A stretch of 64,000 nt of DNA from Catellatospora sp. TT07R-123 (GCF_018327705.1 NZ_BNEM01000001.1:3286001-3350000); one strand, 5' to 3'. Positions 41,896 to 52,075 are shown, counted from the first letter of the stretch. A program made the numbers and translations. The notes: generated by a model from the letters alone, not told the origin.

Positions 41896-44800
41896 TTACG
41901 GGGAGTAGACCTCCACCTCGAAGAGGCTGTAGCCCCAGGCGGTGGCGCGGGTGGTGCCGTTGATGCGGACGTACCGGCCGGAGCCGGACAGGCCGGTCAG
42001 GTCGTCGGTGCCGCCGTCGCCGCCGGTCACCGACTTGATCGTGGTCCAGGTGGTGCCGTCGTTGGACGTCTGCACCTGGTACGCCGAGCCGTACGCCGCC
42101 TCCCAGAACAGCCGTACCCGGCTGATCGGCATGGTCGAACCCAGGTCGATCTGGAGCCACTGCGGGTCGCTGAACGCGCTCGACCAGCGGCCGCCGGTGG
42201 TGGCGCCGTCGACCGCCGCGCTGCCGGGCGTGCCGGCGTTCTCGGCGCTGGACACCGTGACCGGCTTGTTCAGTGCCACGTTCGTCGAGGTGGGCGGGGT
42301 GGAGCCGCCGCCGTAGACCTCGAACGACCACAGTGAGTAGCCCCAGGCCGTGGCCCGGGTGGTGCCGTTGATCCGGACGTACCGGCCGGAGCCGGACAGG
42401 CCGGTGAGGTCGTCGACCCCGCCGTCACCGCCGGTCACCGACTTGATCGTGGTCCAGGTGGCGGCGTCGTTGGACGTCTGCACCTGGTACGCCGAACCGT
42501 ACGCCGCCTCCCAGGTCAGCTTGACCTGGTTGATGGTCTTGGTCGAGCCCAGGTCCACGTAGATCCACTGGGGGTCGGCGAAGGCACTGGCCCAGCGGGT
42601 CGTGCCGGAGCCGTCGACCGCCGCCGAGGCGGGCGTGCCCGCGTTCTCGGTGCTGGAGGCGAAGGCGGGGCGGTTGCGGGCGAGGTCGCCGCCCGGGTCC
42701 GGCGGGGTGGTGCCGCCCGGCCCGAAGGTGAACTCGTCGATGTCGAACAGCGAGCCCGCGGCCCCCTTGAACACCAGGTAGAGCTGGCCCGAGGTGGTGG
42801 ACGGGGTGATCGTGCCGTTGACGGTGACCCAGGTGGTCCAGCCGCCGGTCGGCGCGACCGTGACCGTGCCGGCCAGCGGGCCGGTGGCCGAGCCGGTGTG
42901 GAACTCGATGGTGCCGCCGACCCCGGCCGAGGCGACCCGGGCCGAGACCGTGGTGACCCCGGTCAGGTTGTACGGCGTGAACGAGATCCAGTCCCCGTTC
43001 TCGATGTATCCGACCGCCGCCCCGCCGTTGGCCCCGGCACCGGCGCTGAGCTGCACGCCCTGGCTGGCGCCGAAGTGCTCGGCCTGCCGCGTGCGCGGCT
43101 GGGCGACGTTGGTGGCGTGCGTGGTCAGCGCGGGCTGGCCGTTGGCGCCGTTGTCGGTGTACTCCGCGTCGAACACCCCGAAGATGTTGGCCGCGGTGTC
43201 GTGCTCACCGTCCTGCGTGGTCTGGATCGACCCCGTACACCCGTTCTTGCTGGTGATGGGGTGTCCGTGGGTGTCGTGGCCGAGGATGTAGCTGACCTTG
43301 ACCCGGTTGCAGTCGATGGTCCCGTCCTCGGGATCGGTGACGGTCACCTGGTAGTTCACCAGGTCGCCGAAGCTGAACACCTGGCCGTTGGCGGGCAGGG
43401 TCAGCGTCACGGTCGGCGCGTTGTTGCCGACGGTGATGATGACGCTGGCGTTGCCGGTCTTGCCCGTGCCGTCCTTCACCGTCAGCGTCGCGGTGCGCTG
43501 GCCGTTGGTGGTGTACGTGAAACTCGGGTTGGCCGCGGTCGAGTCCACCGTGCCGTTGGTGTCGAAGTCCCAGGCGTAGGTGAACGGATCGCCGTCGGGG
43601 TCGTAGGTGCCCGCCGAGGAGAAGTTGACCGTCAGCGGGGCGCTGCCGGAGGTCCGGCTCGGCGTCGCCACGGCCACCGGCGGGCGGCCCAGGCGCGCGT
43701 ACTCGATGCGGTAGAGCGCCGAGTTGGCGTCGCCGCCGAACCAGCCGGTGCCGTAGTCCAGCACGTAGAGCGCGCCGTCGGGGCCGAACTCCATGTCCAT
43801 GACCTGGGTGCCGGTCCACGGGAACGGGTTGATCTTCAGGTACTTGCCGTCGGCGCCGATCACGAAGTTCTTGATCCAGCGAGCGCCGAACTCACCGTGG
43901 AAGTAGGTGCCGTTGTAGTACGCCGGGAACGCCACCGGGGAGGTGTTGTTCGGGTCGTACCGGTAGACCGGCCCGCCCATCGGCGCCATGCCGCCGCCGC
44001 CCATGTCGGCCGGGCTGCCGCCGTTGTACGGCACCCAGGCCGGGGTCAGCGGGGGCAGCGTGGTGAGGCCGGTGTTGTTGGGCGAGTTGTTGGTCGGCCC
44101 GCCCGCGCAGTTGTACTTGCCCAGCGACGGCCCGTTCGGGAACACCCACTCGTTGTACGCGTCACCGAAGCTGGAGCAGTACGGCCAGCCGTAGAACCCC
44201 GGACCGGTGATCCGGGAGATCTCCACCTGCGCGGCCGGGCCCCGGTTCGGGTCGGCCGTGCCCGCGTCCGGCCCGTAGTCGCCGAGGTAGACGATGCCGG
44301 TGCCCTTGTCCACGCTCATCCGGAACGGGTTGCGGAAGCCCATCGCGTAGACCTCGGGACGGGTCTTCGCGGTGCCCGGCGCGAACATGTTGCCGGCCGG
44401 GATGGTGTAGCCGCCCGCGGCGCTCGGCTTGATGCGCAGCACCTTGCCGCGCAGGTCGTTGCTGTTGGCCGCGGTCCGCTGCGCGTCGTAGGCCGGGTTG
44501 CGGTCCGGCCGCTCGTCCAGCGGCGCGAAGCCCGCCGAGTCGAACGGGTTCGAGTCGTCACCGGTGGACAGGTACAGGTTGCCCGCGGCGTCGAAGTCCA
44601 TGTCGCCGCCGACGTGGCAGCACAGGCCCCGGCTGGTCGGCACGTCCAGCACGGTCACCTGCGAGGCCGGATCGATCGTGTAGTCGGCCCGGACCGTGAA
44701 CCGGGCCAGCCGGTTCACCCCGTTCCACGGTGCGAAGTCGGCCGCGGTGCCGGTCGAGGGCGCGTCACCGGCCGGGGTGGACAGCGGCGGGGCGTAGTAG

Positions 44801-45831
44801 ACGTACACCCAGCGGTTGGTGGCGAAGGCGGGGTCTGCCTTGATGCTCTGCATCCCCTCCTCGTCGTGGCTGTACACCGGCAGCGTCAGCGCGACCTTGG
44901 TGTTGCCGTCGACGTCGGTGTAGCGGACCACGCCCTCGCGCGAGGTGTGCAGCACACCCCGGTTGGGCAGCACGGTCAGGCCCATCGGCTCGCCGGTCTC
45001 GGCCGCGCCCTTGGCCAGGGTCACCTGCGAGAAGTTGCTGCTGACGGTGGCGCCGCAGTCGGCGGTCACCGCCCCGGCCGCGGTGCGGATGCCGCCGAGC
45101 AGGTGCGCCCGGAAGTTCGCCTCGCTGTAGCTCTCGATGGTGTGGCCGCCGCCGGTGTACCAGGCCCGGCCGCCGTCGTAGTTCTGGCACCAGGCGATCG
45201 GGTGGTCGATGCCCATCGAGCCGCCCGCGTAGGTGGTCTCGTCGAGGGTCGCCAGCACGTGCGCCTTGCCCCGCACGTTGGTCTGGTACGAGTACCACTC
45301 GTCGAACCGGTTCCACTTCTCCGGCAGGCTCACCGTCGACGGGTGGACGTGGTCGGCCACCTTCACGGTGGCGTTGGCCGGGGCGGGGTGGTTGCTGAAA
45401 TACGCGCCGACCAGGTTGCCGTACCAGGGCCAGGTGTACTCGGTGTCGGACGCGGCGTGCACGCCGACGTAGCCGCCACCGGCCCGGATGTAGCGCTCGA
45501 ACGCCGCCTGCTGCGTGGCGTCGAGCACGTCACCGGTGGTGGACAGCCAGATCACGGCCTTGAACCGGGCCAGGTTCGCGTCGTTGAACTGGGCCGCGTC
45601 CTCGGTCGCCTCGACGGCGAAGTTGTTCGCGGTGCCGAGCTGCTGGATCGCCGTGATGCCGGCGGGGATGGAGTCGTGCCGGAACCCGGCGGTCTTGGAG
45701 AAGATCAGGACGGTGAAGTCGGGTGCCGCGCTGGCCGGAGTGGCCGAGTACGCGGTGCCCGCCACCACCAGTGCGGCGGTCGCGAGGACGCTGAGGAGCC
45801 GGCGCCATCCCGGAGGACGGTAGGTGAGCAT
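41896..45831 (-). CDS. Secreted ThuA / sugar dehydrogenase / PKD / CBM6 / double F5-8C protein
   Basis: A 1311-residue exported multidomain protein. Signal peptide to about SAAP (36). ThuA-like domain ~37-275 (FTVLIFSKTAGFRHDSIPAG, GGGYVGVHAASDTEY). Glucose/sorbosone-dehydrogenase-like beta-propeller ~285-715 (CCHVGGDMDFDAAGNLYLSTGD, GFRNPFRMSVDKGTGIVYLGDYG). PKD domain ~735-820, a CBM6-like domain ~925-1050, and two F5/8-type discoidin domains ~1060-1185 and ~1195-1311. The last two share long identical stretches. ATG 45831 has AAGGACC upstream. A terminator separates it from the upstream catabolic genes. Likely binds and oxidises or hydrolyses extracellular glycans; the substrate is unknown. 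Confidence 0.92.
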   Translation of the reverse strand: MLTYRPPGWRRLLSVLATAALVVAGTAYSATPASAAPDFTVLIFSKTAGFRHDSIPAGITAIQQLGTANNFAVEATEDAAQFNDANLARFKAVIWLSTTGDVLDATQQAAFERYIRAGGGYVGVHAASDTEYTWPWYGNLVGAYFSNHPAPANATVKVADHVHPSTVSLPEKWNRFDEWYSYQTNVRGKAHVLATLDETTYAGGSMGIDHPIAWCQNYDGGRAWYTGGGHTIESYSEANFRAHLLGGIRTAAGAVTADCGATVSSNFSQVTLAKGAAETGEPMGLTVLPNRGVLHTSREGVVRYTDVDGNTKVALTLPVYSHDEEGMQSIKADPAFATNRWVYVYYAPPLSTPAGDAPSTGTAADFAPWNGVNRLARFTVRADYTIDPASQVTVLDVPTSRGLCCHVGGDMDFDAAGNLYLSTGDDSNPFDSAGFAPLDERPDRNPAYDAQRTAANSNDLRGKVLRIKPSAAGGYTIPAGNMFAPGTAKTRPEVYAMGFRNPFRMSVDKGTGIVYLGDYGPDAGTADPNRGPAAQVEISRITGPGFYGWPYCSSFGDAYNEWVFPNGPSLGKYNCAGGPTNNSPNNTGLTTLPPLTPAWVPYNGGSPADMGGGGMAPMGGPVYRYDPNNTSPVAFPAYYNGTYFHGEFGARWIKNFVIGADGKYLKINPFPWTGTQVMDMEFGPDGALYVLDYGTGWFGGDANSALYRIEYARLGRPPVAVATPSRTSGSAPLTVNFSSAGTYDPDGDPFTYAWDFDTNGTVDSTAANPSFTYTTNGQRTATLTVKDGTGKTGNASVIITVGNNAPTVTLTLPANGQVFSFGDLVNYQVTVTDPEDGTIDCNRVKVSYILGHDTHGHPITSKNGCTGSIQTTQDGEHDTAANIFGVFDAEYTDNGANGQPALTTHATNVAQPRTRQAEHFGASQGVQLSAGAGANGGAAVGYIENGDWISFTPYNLTGVTTVSARVASAGVGGTIEFHTGSATGPLAGTVTVAPTGGWTTWVTVNGTITPSTTSGQLYLVFKGAAGSLFDIDEFTFGPGGTTPPDPGGDLARNRPAFASSTENAGTPASAAVDGSGTTRWASAFADPQWIYVDLGSTKTINQVKLTWEAAYGSAYQVQTSNDAATWTTIKSVTGGDGGVDDLTGLSGSGRYVRINGTTRATAWGYSLWSFEVYGGGSTPPTSTNVALNKPVTVSSAENAGTPGSAAVDGATTGGRWSSAFSDPQWLQIDLGSTMPISRVRLFWEAAYGSAYQVQTSNDGTTWTTIKSVTGGDGGTDDLTGLSGSGRYVRINGTTRATAWGYSLFEVEVYSP
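41942..42560 (-). repeat. Intragenic direct repeat encoding the two F5/8C domains
   Basis: The DNA at about 41942-42110 recurs nearly identically at 42350-42518, offset 408 bp. This indicates a recent domain duplication or ongoing gene conversion within the gene. Confidence 0.85.
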
Positions 45832-45893
45832 GGACAGGGTCCTTCCCGTGGGAGAGGAAAGGGCGTGCGCCGATGCACGTCCCCATGTCACAG

Positions 45894-45949
45894 CCCCCGC
45901 CGCGGAACGCGGCGGGGGTGTTGCTCACGCGCTCGCCGGCGCGCGTGAG
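45894..45949 (-). terminator. Two hairpins between the isomerase and ThuA genes
   Basis: CCCCCGCCGC (45894-45903) pairs perfectly with 45909-45918; CTCACGCGC (45924-45932) pairs with 45941-45949. They should cut most readthrough from the sugar operon into the ThuA gene. Confidence 0.8.
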
Positions 45950-45971
45950 AGTCAGTGGAGCCCGCCGCGTC

Positions 45972-46976
45972 TCATTCGGAGCTGAAAGCCGCGTCGAAGG
46001 AGGCGGTGGGCGGATCGAAGAGCAGATTGCGTACGAAGCCGAGCGCCTGCGGCGCCCCGACGAGCCGGTCCATGCCGGCGTCCTCCCATTCGATCGAGAT
46101 GGGGCCGTCGTAGCCGATCGAGTTCAGCGCGCGGAAGCAGTCCTCCCACGGCACGTCGCCGTGGCCGGTGGAGACGAAGTCCCAGCCCCGGCGCAGGTCG
46201 GCCCAGGGCAGGTGCGAGGACAGGATGCCGCGGCGGCCGTCGCCCATGCGCACCTTGGTGTCCTTGCAGTCCACGTGGTAGATCCGGTCGGCGAAGTCGA
46301 GGATGAACCCGACCGGGTCGCAGCCCTGCCACACCATGTGCGAGGGGTCCCAGTTCAGCCCGAACGCGGGACGGTGGCCGATGGCCTCCAGGGTGCGCTT
46401 GGTGGTGTGGTAGTCGTAGGCGATCTCGCTGGGGTGCACCTCGTGCGCGAAGCGCACGCCGACGGAGTCGTACACGTCGAGGATGGGGTTCCAGCGGTCG
46501 GCGAACTCCGCGTAGCCCGCGTCCACCATGGACGCCGGGACCGGAGGGAACATCGCCACGTAGTGCCAGATCGGGGAACCGGTGAAGCCCACCACCGTGT
46601 TCACGCCGAGCTTGGCCGCGGCGCGGGCCGTGTCGGCCATCTCCTGGGCGGCGCGCTGCCGGACGCCCTCCGGCGAGCCGTCGCCCCAGATCCGCGCGGG
46701 CAGGATGCCCTTGTGCCGCTCGTCGATCGGGTTGTCGCAGACCGCCTGGCCCGCGAGGTGGTTGGAGATCGCGTAGACGCTCAGGCCGTACTTGTCGAGC
46801 TGGTCGCGCTTGCGCTGGACGTAGGTCTCGTCGGACAGGGCCTTGTCGACCTCGAAGTGGTCGCCCCAGCAGGCGATCTCCAGTCCGTCGTAACCCCACT
46901 CCGACGCCAGTCGGCAGACCTCCTCGAACGGCAGGTCCGCCCACTGGCCGGTGAACAGGGTGATGGGTCGTGGCAT
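45972..46976 (-). CDS. Sugar phosphate isomerase/epimerase-like TIM-barrel protein
   Basis: A 334-residue AP-endonuclease-2 family barrel (xylose-isomerase-like). Metal-binding residues are expected in [12 protein letters not shown] (Glu), [10 protein letters not shown] (Asp, His), YHVDCKDTK (Asp) and ISIEWED (Glu). The N terminus [41 protein letters not shown] is typical of the group found with Gfo/Idh/MocA oxidoreductases. It probably interconverts a keto sugar produced by its neighbour. It is 103 bp downstream of that gene in the same direction. Confidence 0.92.
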   Translation of the reverse strand: MPRPITLFTGQWADLPFEEVCRLASEWGYDGLEIACWGDHFEVDKALSDETYVQRKRDQLDKYGLSVYAISNHLAGQAVCDNPIDERHKGILPARIWGDGSPEGVRQRAAQEMADTARAAAKLGVNTVVGFTGSPIWHYVAMFPPVPASMVDAGYAEFADRWNPILDVYDSVGVRFAHEVHPSEIAYDYHTTKRTLEAIGHRPAFGLNWDPSHMVWQGCDPVGFILDFADRIYHVDCKDTKVRMGDGRRGILSSHLPWADLRRGWDFVSTGHGDVPWEDCFRALNSIGYDGPISIEWEDAGMDRLVGAPQALGFVRNLLFDPPTASFDAAFSSE

Positions 46977-47079
46977 CGGTCGTGCTCCGTTTCCCGGGAC
47001 GAAGGGGGGTGCGTTGACGTGCTACGTAGATGGGGTGACGGGACCCGGCCGGTCGGCGTCCGGCCGGGCCCCGCCACGT

Positions 47080-48270
47080 CTATGCGCCGAGCGGTTCCAC
47101 CGGGGTCCAGGAGGAACCCGCGTCGGCGGAGCGCTGCACCGCGTCCAGCACCAGCTGCACGCCCAGCGCGTCGGTGAACGACGGGGCCGGGTCGGTGCCG
47201 TCGGCGATGGCCTGGACGAAGTCGCGCATCTGGTGGGTGAAGCTGTGCTCGTACCCGATGATGTGGCCGGGCGGCCACCACGCCGACAGGTACGGGTGCT
47301 CCGGTTCGGTGACCAGGATGCGGTTGAAACCCTGCTCGGCCGCGGGCCGGTCGCCGTCGTAGAACTCCAGCTCGTTGAGCCGTTCCAGGTCGAACACCAG
47401 CGACCCCCGCGAGCCGTTGATCTCGACCCGCAGCGCGTTCTTGCGCCCGGTCGCGAAGCGGCTCGCCTCGTACGTCGCGATGGCCCCGCCCGACAGCCGC
47501 GCGGTGAAGATCGCGGCGTCGTCGACGGTCACCTTCCCGAGCGCGCCGCCGGTCGAGGTGCCGGCCAGCCCGCTGGCCTCTCCCGGCAGCGGCCGCTCGG
47601 TGATGAAGGTCTCGGTCACCGCACTGACCCCGGTGACCTGCTGACCCGTGACGAACTGGGTGAGGTCGATGATGTGCGCACCGATGTCGCCCAGCGCACC
47701 CGACCCGGCCCGCTCCCGCTGCAACCGCCACACCAGCGGGAACTGCGGATCGATGATCCAGTCCTGAAGGTAGGCGGCGCGTACGTGCCGGATCGTGCCG
47801 AGCCGTCCGGCCTCGACCATCTGCCGCATCAGCGTGACCGCCGGAACCCGGCGGTAGTTGAACCCGCAGATGGTGCGTACGCCCTGCGCCCGCGCCGCTT
47901 CCGCGGCCGCGACCATCGCCCGCGCCTCGGCCACCGTGTTGGCGAGAGGCTTCTCGCACAGCACGTGCTTACCGGCGGCGAGGGCGGCGATCGCGATCTC
48001 GGCGTGGCTGTCGCCCGGGGTGCAGACGTCGATCACGTCGATGTCGTCCCGCGCGATCAGCTCGCGCCAGTCGGTGACGTGCTCGTCCCAGCCCAGGCGG
48101 GCGGCGGCTTCGGCGACCTTCTCCTGGTCGCGGCCGCACACCGCCGCCATCCGGACCCGCAGCGGCAGGTCGAAGACGCGGTTCACGGTGCGCCACGCCT
48201 GTGAGTGCGCGGCGCCCATGAAGGCGTAACCGACCATGCCGATCCGCAGTTCTCTGTCTGAAGTGGACAC
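47080..48270 (-). CDS. Gfo/Idh/MocA family oxidoreductase
   Basis: A 396-residue NAD(P)-dependent sugar or inositol dehydrogenase. The nucleotide fold starts LRIGMVGYAFMGAAHSQAW, the catalytic EKP motif is CEKPLANTVAEA, and the second domain has GFNYRRVPAVTLMRQMVEAGRLG followed by GSGALGDIGAHIIDL (catalytic Asp-x3-His). It lies between the ABC-transporter binding protein and the isomerase, so it most likely oxidises the imported sugar. The specific sugar cannot be read from the sequence. Confidence 0.93.
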   Translation of the reverse strand: MSTSDRELRIGMVGYAFMGAAHSQAWRTVNRVFDLPLRVRMAAVCGRDQEKVAEAAARLGWDEHVTDWRELIARDDIDVIDVCTPGDSHAEIAIAALAAGKHVLCEKPLANTVAEARAMVAAAEAARAQGVRTICGFNYRRVPAVTLMRQMVEAGRLGTIRHVRAAYLQDWIIDPQFPLVWRLQRERAGSGALGDIGAHIIDLTQFVTGQQVTGVSAVTETFITERPLPGEASGLAGTSTGGALGKVTVDDAAIFTARLSGGAIATYEASRFATGRKNALRVEINGSRGSLVFDLERLNELEFYDGDRPAAEQGFNRILVTEPEHPYLSAWWPPGHIIGYEHSFTHQMRDFVQAIADGTDPAPSFTDALGVQLVLDAVQRSADAGSSWTPVEPLGA

Positions 48271-48309
48271 GGGGTGGGGCTCCTTCTCCGTTCAGTGACC
48301 GAGCGTCGA

Positions 48310-49365
48310 TCAGAAGCCGAGCTTGAGGTACGAGCTCGCGTTCTCCTTGGTGATCGTCTCCGAGGCAAGGATGATCTCCTTCGGCACCGCGAGCTCGACC
48401 AGGTCGGCCATGCCGCGGCCCTGGCCCAGCAGGCGGGCCAGCGAGATCGCCGACGACGCCATGGACGGGCTGTAGGTGACCGTCGCCTTGAGCACGGTGT
48501 TGTCGGCGGCGATGTCCTGGATCGCCTTCAGCGAGCCGGCGCCGCCGACCATGAAGAACTCGCTGCGGTTGGCCGCCTTGGTCGCGGCCAGCACACCGAT
48601 GCCCTGGTCGTCGTCGTGGTTCCAGATCGCGTCGATCTTCGGCAGCGCCTGCAGCATGTTCGCCGCCTCGGCCTGGCCGGAGTCGGCGGTGAACCGGGCC
48701 GCGCGCCGGTTGGCGACGGTGAAGCCGTAGGTCTTCAGCGCCGCCGCGAAGCCGTGGCTGCGCTCCTGGGTCAGCTCCAGCTCGTCCATGCCGGCGATCT
48801 CGCCGATGATGGGGCTGGCCACGCCCTTGGCCTTGAGCGCCTTGCCGATGTAGTGGCCGGCGGCGACGCCCATGCCGTAGTTGTCGCCCTTGATCTGGAG
48901 CCGGTACGCCAGCGCGTCCGGGAAGGCGCGGTCCAGGTTGACGACCGGGATGCCCGCCTCCATGGCCTTGAGACCGAACGCGTTGAGCTCCTTGCCGTCG
49001 TGCGGCAGCAGCACGATCACGTCGGGCTTCTCGGCGATCAGGGTGTCGAGCGCGGCGCGCTGGGCGGCCGCGTCCTTACCCGCCTCGACCTGCTTGAACG
49101 TCACGTCCGAGTACGCCTTGGCCTGCGCCTTGGCGTTGTTGGTGATCGCGGCGATCCAGCCGTGGTCGGCGGCCGGGGCGGAGAAACCGATGGTCACGGC
49201 CTTGCCGGCGGCGGCGTTGGGGTTGGCGGTGTCGGCGCCCTTGGTCTGCGCCGCCGAGGGCGGGGCCTCGTTGCTGGTGCAGGCCGCGAGAAGGGCACCG
49301 GCGCCGACCGCGCCCGCGCCGAGGAACAGGCGGCGGCGGGACACGTCGGGATTCTGCTTGGTCAT
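48310..49365 (-). CDS. Sugar ABC transporter substrate-binding lipoprotein
   Basis: A 351-residue periplasmic-binding-protein-1 (RbsB-like) receptor. Signal VSRRRLFLGAGAVGAGALLAAC: twin arginines and a lipobox with Cys29, so probably a Tat-exported lipoprotein. The ligand domain starts VTIGFSAPAADHGWIAAITNNAKAQA and contains PVVNLDRAFPDA and IWNHDDDQGIGVL. Its permease and ATPase lie upstream in the same direction. The 95-bp gap before it contains a CTGTCG-CACG-CGACAG stem that may stabilise or terminate part of the upstream mRNA. Confidence 0.95.
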   Translation of the reverse strand: MTKQNPDVSRRRLFLGAGAVGAGALLAACTSNEAPPSAAQTKGADTANPNAAAGKAVTIGFSAPAADHGWIAAITNNAKAQAKAYSDVTFKQVEAGKDAAAQRAALDTLIAEKPDVIVLLPHDGKELNAFGLKAMEAGIPVVNLDRAFPDALAYRLQIKGDNYGMGVAAGHYIGKALKAKGVASPIIGEIAGMDELELTQERSHGFAAALKTYGFTVANRRAARFTADSGQAEAANMLQALPKIDAIWNHDDDQGIGVLAATKAANRSEFFMVGGAGSLKAIQDIAADNTVLKATVTYSPSMASSAISLARLLGQGRGMADLVELAVPKEIILASETITKENASSYLKLGF

Positions 49366-49460
49366 TTACGACCTCCTGGTCGTCACGAGGGTGTGTTCGG
49401 TCAAGCGGCTGTCGCACGCGACAGTCGCCCCAGGTGGAGCAGGGTGAGCGGAGTGATGCG

Positions 49461-50501
49461 CTATGGAGCGGGTGTTGCCACGGCCGCCTCGGGCGGCGCG
49501 CCCGCACGGGTCAAGCCGTGTCTGCGGGCGAACTGGGTGACGGAGGCGAACCGCAACTGCTGGATCAGGACGGCGGTCACGATGATCGCGCCCTTGACCA
49601 TGTTCTGGACCTCGGTGGGCAGGTTCGCGATGGCGAACAGGTTGGTGATCGTGGAGAACACGATCACGCCGAGCAGCGAGCCGACGATGGTGCCGCGCCC
49701 GCCGGAGAGCAGGGTGCCGCCGATGATGGCCGCGGCGATCGCGTCGAGCTCGTACAGGTCGGCGGCTGCCGCCTGGGCCGAGGTGGCGAGCGAGGTGAGC
49801 ATGATGGCGGCGATGCCGGCGCACAGGCCGGACAGCGCGTACAGGGCCAGGGTGTGCCGGCGGACGTTGATGCCGGCCAGGCGCGCCGCCTCGGGGTTGC
49901 CGCCGACGGCCACGGTGCGCCGGCCGAAGGTGGTGCGGTTGAGCAGCACCCAGCCCAGGGCCGCCACCAGCAGCAGGATGATGACCAGCATCGGGATGCC
50001 CAGGATGCGGGTGGTCGCGATGCTGTTGATGAAGACGTCGTTGGAGATCTGCGTCTGCTTGCCGGAGATGTTCGCGGCCAGGCCCCGGGCGGCGACCAGC
50101 ATGGCCAGGGTGGCGATGAAGGGCACGAGTTTGCCGTACGCCACGAGCAGGCCGTTGACCGCGCCCGCGCCGATCCCGACGGCCAGCGCCGTGAAGATCA
50201 TGCCGAGGGTGCCGTAGCTCTGCGTCGCGTAGGTCGTGGCCCACACCCCGCACAGGGCGATCAGCGCACCCACGGACAGGTCGATGCCGCCCCCGATGAT
50301 CACGAACGTCATGCCGATGGCCACCACGCCGACGGCCGCGGCCTGAGTCATGATCACAAGTAGGTTGTTGACGACCCACTTGGGGTCGCCGTACAGCTCA
50401 GGCCGGATGAACGCGCCGATGGCGAACAGCGCCAGCAGCACTCCGACCAGCCCGAGGTTGCGCCGCAGCGGCTCCCGGGCCTCATCTCTCCACCAGCTCA
50501 C
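49461..50501 (-). CDS. Sugar ABC transporter permease (RbsC-like)
   Basis: A 346-residue membrane permease of the ribose/xylose type with about ten helices. Family motifs include VAIGMTFVIIGGGIDLSVGALIALCG and GRRTVAVGGNPEAARLAGINV, the latter being the ATPase-contact loop, and IIGGTLLSGGRGTIVGSLLG. The start overlaps the ATPase gene stop by 4 bp. Works with the ATPase (50498-52075) and the receptor (48310-49365). Confidence 0.95.
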   Translation of the reverse strand: MSWWRDEAREPLRRNLGLVGVLLALFAIGAFIRPELYGDPKWVVNNLLVIMTQAAAVGVVAIGMTFVIIGGGIDLSVGALIALCGVWATTYATQSYGTLGMIFTALAVGIGAGAVNGLLVAYGKLVPFIATLAMLVAARGLAANISGKQTQISNDVFINSIATTRILGIPMLVIILLLVAALGWVLLNRTTFGRRTVAVGGNPEAARLAGINVRRHTLALYALSGLCAGIAAIMLTSLATSAQAAAADLYELDAIAAAIIGGTLLSGGRGTIVGSLLGVIVFSTITNLFAIANLPTEVQNMVKGAIIVTAVLIQQLRFASVTQFARRHGLTRAGAPPEAAVATPAP

Positions 50502-52075
50502 GACAGCTCCTCAGCGCGTTCGTCGGTGGCGGTGAGCGAGCCCGCCATCACGAGATCGAGAACGTCTTCCTCAGCCAGGCCCTCGGCGGGAGCCGTGTGC
50601 ACGACCCGGCCCTCCCGCATCACCAGCACCCGGTCGGACAACCCGAGCACCTCGGGCACCTCGCTGGAGACCAGCAGCACGCCGACACCCTGGTCGGCCA
50701 GCCGCCGGATCACCTGGTACAGCTCCGCCCGCGCGCCCACGTCGACGCCCCGGGTCGGCTCGTCCAGCAGCAGCAGCCGGGTGCCGCCGAGCAGCCAGCG
50801 CCCGACCACCACCTTCTGCTGGTTGCCGCCGGACAGGGTGCGCACGGCCCGGCGCACGTCGCGCGGGCGCAGCTCCAGCAGGTCGGCGATCTTCATCGCC
50901 TCGGCCTGCTCGCGCCCGGCGTCGGTGAACCCGACCGTGGCGAACCCGCTGAACGTCGTCAGCGTCATGTTGCGGTAGATCGGCTCGCCCAGCAGCAGCG
51001 CCTGGCTCTTGCGCTCCTCGGGCGCCATGCCCAGACCGGCCCGCACCGCCGCGGCCACGTTGCCGGGCGGCAGCCGGCGGCCGTCCACGACCACCGATCC
51101 GGCATCGGGCGTACGCGCCCCGAACACCGTCTCCAGCAGTTCCGAGCGTCCCGAGCCGACCAGGCCCGCGATGCCCACGATCTCCCCGGCGTGCACGTCG
51201 AGATCGATCTCGGCGAACTCGCCCGCACGGCCCAGACCGCGCACCTCCAGCAGCTTCTCGCCGGGCACCTGCTGGGCGCGGGGCGGGAAGACGTATTCGA
51301 TGGAGCGGCCGGTCATCCGGCTGACCAGGTCGCGGGTCGGGGTGCTGCGGGCGGGCAGGTTCACCGCGGAGGTGCGCCCGTCCTTGAGCACGGTGACCCG
51401 GTCGCCGATCTCGCGGATCTCCTCCAGCCGGTGCGAGATGTAGACCACGGCGATGCCCTGCGCGGTCAGCTCGCGGATGATCCGGAACAGGTTGCCGACC
51501 TCGTCGTGGGCCAGCACCGCGCTCGGCTCGTCCATGATGATCAGCTTGGCCTCGTGCGACAGGGCGCGGGCCATGCTGACGATCTGCTTGCCCGCGGCGG
51601 GCAGCGAGTGGACCAGCCGGTGCGCCGGGATCTCCCCGTGCCCGAGCCGTTCCAGCAGCTCCCGGGTCTGCCGGGCCGCCGTTGCCTTCTGCACGAAGCC
51701 GAAGTTGCGCGGCTCGTGTCCGAGGTAGACGTTCTCGGCCACCGACAGGTAGTCGACGAGGTCGAGCTCCTGGTAGATGGTGGCGATGCCGGCCTTCATG
51801 GCGGCCTGCGGGCTGCCGAACGACACCGGCTCGCCCAGCCACTCGACCTGGCCCTCGTCGGGGCGGTGCACCCCGGCCAGCACCTTGATCAGGGTGGACT
51901 TGCCCGCACCGTTCTGCCCCAGCAGGCAGTGCACCTCGCCGGCGCGCACCTCCAGCTCGACACCGTCCAGGGCCCGTACGCCGGGGAAGGTCTTGACCAC
52001 ACCGGACAGCCGCAGCACGACCTCGCCGGACGCCTGCGCGCCCGCGGCCGGGGCGTCCATCAGCAACTCGCTCAT
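50498..52075 (-). CDS. Sugar ABC transporter ATPase with two nucleotide-binding domains (RbsA-like)
   Basis: A 525-residue duplicated ATPase. NBD1 has a normal Walker A (GQNGAGKST) and Walker B (LIIMDEPSA) but a degenerate signature (SLPAAGKQ). NBD2 has a degenerate Walker A (GLVGSGRSE), an intact signature (LSGGNQQK) and LLLLDEPTRGVD. This asymmetry is standard for RbsA/XylG proteins. ATG 52075 is chosen because ~75 residues of the longer frame have no similarity and would cover the ROK gene end. It is 43 bp after the ROK gene and overlaps the permease by 4 bp. Confidence 0.95.
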   Translation of the reverse strand: MSELLMDAPAAGAQASGEVVLRLSGVVKTFPGVRALDGVELEVRAGEVHCLLGQNGAGKSTLIKVLAGVHRPDEGQVEWLGEPVSFGSPQAAMKAGIATIYQELDLVDYLSVAENVYLGHEPRNFGFVQKATAARQTRELLERLGHGEIPAHRLVHSLPAAGKQIVSMARALSHEAKLIIMDEPSAVLAHDEVGNLFRIIRELTAQGIAVVYISHRLEEIREIGDRVTVLKDGRTSAVNLPARSTPTRDLVSRMTGRSIEYVFPPRAQQVPGEKLLEVRGLGRAGEFAEIDLDVHAGEIVGIAGLVGSGRSELLETVFGARTPDAGSVVVDGRRLPPGNVAAAVRAGLGMAPEERKSQALLLGEPIYRNMTLTTFSGFATVGFTDAGREQAEAMKIADLLELRPRDVRRAVRTLSGGNQQKVVVGRWLLGGTRLLLLDEPTRGVDVGARAELYQVIRRLADQGVGVLLVSSEVPEVLGLSDRVLVMREGRVVHTAPAEGLAEEDVLDLVMAGSLTATDERAEELS

